A program made the position numbers and the translations under genes. The notes beneath the pieces are model-generated. The model had not been told where the DNA came from. It searched no databases and was given only the letters and a program-made list of their open reading frames with translations. Of a DNA stretch of 7,683 nucleotides, positions 6,414 through 7,683 are shown piece by piece. Origin of the DNA: Pseudomonas sp. SST3 (GTDB taxonomy: Bacteria; Pseudomonadota; Gammaproteobacteria; Pseudomonadales; Pseudomonadaceae); NCBI RefSeq assembly GCF_003325755.1, contig NZ_QORI02000056.1, positions 1 to 7,683 of the forward strand, written 5' to 3'. The stretch's first letter is position 1, and the number at the start of each line of letters is the position of its first letter.

Positions 6414-6626
6414 GGTCCTACGCCACGTTGGTTACCCACCGGCGCTGAACGACAGGACATCCGGCGCAGCGGCTGGTCGACTAGCCCCGTTTGAGCAGTT
6501 ATTCGGACCGGCATCTCCTAGGACATAAGCCATCTCAACAGAACGAGCTGCCTGGCTCCAACCCTGAACAGTCACCTCAGAACTCGTCTACCGGCAATGC
6601 GCCGAAGACCGCCGCAGTCAACGGGG
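6414..6626. other. Convergent intergenic region between egtD and the cytochrome gene
   Basis: I see no gene here. The egtD end contains a short CCTCA/TGAGG inverted repeat (6395-6399 with 6411-6415) around the palindrome GCACGTGC, without a T-tract, so it is not a convincing terminator. Nothing looks like an insertion-sequence end or tRNA remnant. Confidence 0.4.
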
Positions 6627-7415
6627 TCAATCCTCATGCACATGTTTTTTGCCATCTGCATGAGTGTGGGTTGTTGGCGTAGGCGTCGGGGCGTGGTGGT
6701 CGCTCGCGCTTCCTGAAGCATGATGATCGCTTCCGCTTTGCCCCGTTGAGCTGCTTTCGGCATGCGTGCCACTATCGCTATGGCCCATGGGGCTGGCAGA
6801 ACCGTGATGATCGGCGCCAGAACTACCATGATGATCGCCGCCATCTTCTGCCTGACTGTCACCATGATGGTTTCCGACGTCGGTCTCACCACCGCCATGC
6901 TGGTGTCCGCCACTGGCCGCGACCATATCGCGGTATTGCCTGGCATCCAGATTTGGAAGCTGTCTAATAAACGCTACCATCCCCCAGATGTATTGGTCGT
7001 CCATACTCTTACCCCAAGCAGGCATCCCCGTTGCCTTAATTCCGTGCTTGATCACCCAAAATGTCTTCGCAGGATCATCGTAGATTCCCGTTTTAGCCAG
7101 GTTAGGCGGTGCCGGATAGAGGCCTTCGCTCAATTCGGTTTGTGCTGCGTCAGGCGACAAATGACATCCCACACACATCGAGTCGTAGTTACCGGCCCCG
7201 GCTCGAATCTGGGCTTCGTTATCGAGGACCGGTACCTCGATATCGTTAGCACGAACTTCAACTGAACGATTTCGGGCGGTGTCTAGAAACGCATGTACCG
7301 GACCTGTATGCGGGTCATCAGCCCCCACATTTATCAAGCCAAAATAGACAACTCCCGCTACGCCAGTTACAGCGGCAACAAACGCTACAGCCAAGGTCGC
7401 AATGATGGTTTTCAT
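6627..7415 (-). CDS. c-type cytochrome with histidine-rich C-terminal tail
   Basis: This 262-residue protein has an N-terminal hydrophobic segment (residues 4-27) that is either a signal peptide or a membrane anchor, followed by a monohaem cytochrome c domain. The haem site is CVGCH (81-85) and the probable axial methionine is Met131 in GMPAWG. Conserved helices run to about residue 166. The last 93 residues (170-262) are low-complexity G/S/D/H sequence with 18 histidines, five of them as HH pairs in NHHG and DHH(G/A) units, probably binding copper or another metal in the periplasm. The start is set at 7415 because AAGGA (7425-7421) is 5 bases upstream; the in-frame ATG at 7433 would lie inside copB. 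The gene follows copB by 8 bp and its ribosome binding site overlaps the copB stop, which suggests translational coupling. The family is certain; a copper-handling role is inferred from the tail and the operon. Confidence 0.93.
   Translation of the reverse strand: MKTIIATLAVAFVAAVTGVAGVVYFGLINVGADDPHTGPVHAFLDTARNRSVEVRANDIEVPVLDNEAQIRAGAGNYDSMCVGCHLSPDAAQTELSEGLYPAPPNLAKTGIYDDPAKTFWVIKHGIKATGMPAWGKSMDDQYIWGMVAFIRQLPNLDARQYRDMVAASGGHQHGGGETDVGNHHGDSQAEDGGDHHGSSGADHHGSASPMGHSDSGTHAESSSTGQSGSDHHASGSASDHHAPTPTPTTHTHADGKKHVHED
6630..6908 (-). repeat. Degenerate His-rich repeat region inside the cytochrome gene
   Basis: The DNA encoding the tail carries several degenerate copies of a 12-18 base unit. 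On the plus strand these appear as CATGATGATC near 6720, GTGATGATCGGCGCC near 6804, CATGATGATCGCCGCC near 6827 and CATGATGG near 6862. They encode D/N-H-H-G/A followed by small residues, consistent with expansion by local duplication. Confidence 0.6.
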
Positions 7416-7420
7416 CTTAT

Positions 7421-7425
7421 TCCTT
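7421..7425 (-). promoter_or_regulatory. Ribosome binding site overlapping the copB stop codon
   Basis: AAGGA on the minus strand lies 5 bases before the ATG at 7415 and shares bases with the copB TAA (7426-7424). This decides the cytochrome start and points to coupled translation of the two genes. Confidence 0.65.
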
Positions 7426-7681
7426 AGAACCACATCCGAATGCCGGCGACAAGGCGCGCCTCTTCCCGATCTTCACCTTCATCACGAGCCATATCTGCTG
7501 TGTTACCGAATGAGCGATTCCATGTGACGCCGATGTAGGGCGCAAACTCACGCACGATTTCGTAGCGCAAGCGTAAGCCAACCTCCGCATTAGCAAGGCC
7601 GGAGCCTATGCCGCGCTGCGGATCGTTCTTGCCGTAGAAGTTCAGCTCAGCGGTCGGCTGTAAAATTAGCCGATTCGTGAG
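7424..7681 (-). CDS. copB: Copper resistance protein B (CopB), C-terminal part, cut by the window edge
   Basis: The minus-strand frame entering from the right edge gives 85 residues and a TAA at 7426-7424. The sequence has alternating beta-strand character and the features of the CopB/PcoB C-terminal barrel: [20 protein letters not shown], then [39 protein letters not shown] and the final [10 protein letters not shown]. The terminal phenylalanine is the usual outer-membrane barrel insertion signal. CopB is an outer-membrane protein of copper resistance operons, normally encoded just after the multicopper oxidase copA, which would be expected to the right of this window. The N-terminal part, including any Met/His-rich region, is not visible. 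Confidence 0.93.
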   Translation of the reverse strand, partial: LTNRLILQPTAELNFYGKNDPQRGIGSGLANAEVGLRLRYEIVREFAPYIGVTWNRSFGNTADMARDEGEDREEARLVAGIRMWF

Positions 7682-7683
7682 AA

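Noticed and set aside
6485..6626. CCCCGTT/AACGGGG inverted repeat (6485-6491 and 6620-6626)
   Set aside because: Seven-base arms 130 bp apart are expected by chance, and there is no target duplication or transposase.
6762..7265. Plus-strand frame of 167 codons opposite the cytochrome gene
   Set aside because: It is the complement of a frame with a haem site, axial Met and a good ribosome binding site; the repeated His codons create the opposing open frame.
1..7683. CRISPR array, tRNA, rRNA or insertion sequence
   Set aside because: I looked for regularly spaced repeats, tRNA-like TTCGAATC arms and transposase motifs and found none that hold up.

Overview
The window looks like chromosome or accessory-island DNA from a Pseudomonas-type gammaproteobacterium. 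The basis is the PtrA-like leader protein, the CopB-type outer-membrane protein, GC-rich Pseudomonas-style codon use in the middle block and AGGAG-type ribosome binding sites. The species cannot be fixed from sequence alone. There are two themes: copper or heavy-metal handling at both ends, and a stress, redox and compatible-solute style block in the middle.

Layout. Positions 1-445 hold no gene I can support, but contain two TTAC-N6-GTAA palindromes that resemble the Pseudomonas cop box. They precede a small secreted PtrA-like protein (446-763, +). Converging on it with only 5 bp between stop codons is a minus-strand series: an SDR oxidoreductase with a C-terminal membrane anchor (769-1761), an SPW-repeat/VKOR-like membrane protein with a CxxC active site (1799-3274), and a cytosolic GH15 glucoamylase/trehalase-type enzyme (3424-5253). 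SDR and VKOR are 37 bp apart and probably co-transcribed. GH15 is separated from VKOR by about 150 bp holding a hairpin and possible control sites. Divergent from GH15 is an EgtD-family histidine N-alpha-methyltransferase (5448-6413, +). Facing it is a c-type cytochrome with a long histidine-rich tail (6627-7415, -), whose ribosome binding site overlaps the stop codon of copB. Only the last 85 codons of copB are present (7424-7681, -, continuing off the right edge).

How the genes may work together. CopB and the His-rich cytochrome form a tight operon likely to act in copper binding or detoxification in the outer membrane and periplasm. The PtrA-like protein with its cop-box-like sites is probably copper-induced as well. 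The block between them (SDR, VKOR-like, GH15, EgtD) is more GC-rich and appears to be a general stress set: glucan or trehalose hydrolysis, membrane thiol/quinone redox chemistry, and hercynine formation. No EgtB is visible beside EgtD. Most interesting are the VKOR-like domain without the usual loop cysteines, the 18-histidine cytochrome tail, the lone EgtD, the paired cop-box-like sites, and a shared CGTTRCAACC motif about 134 bp upstream of both the VKOR and GH15 genes.
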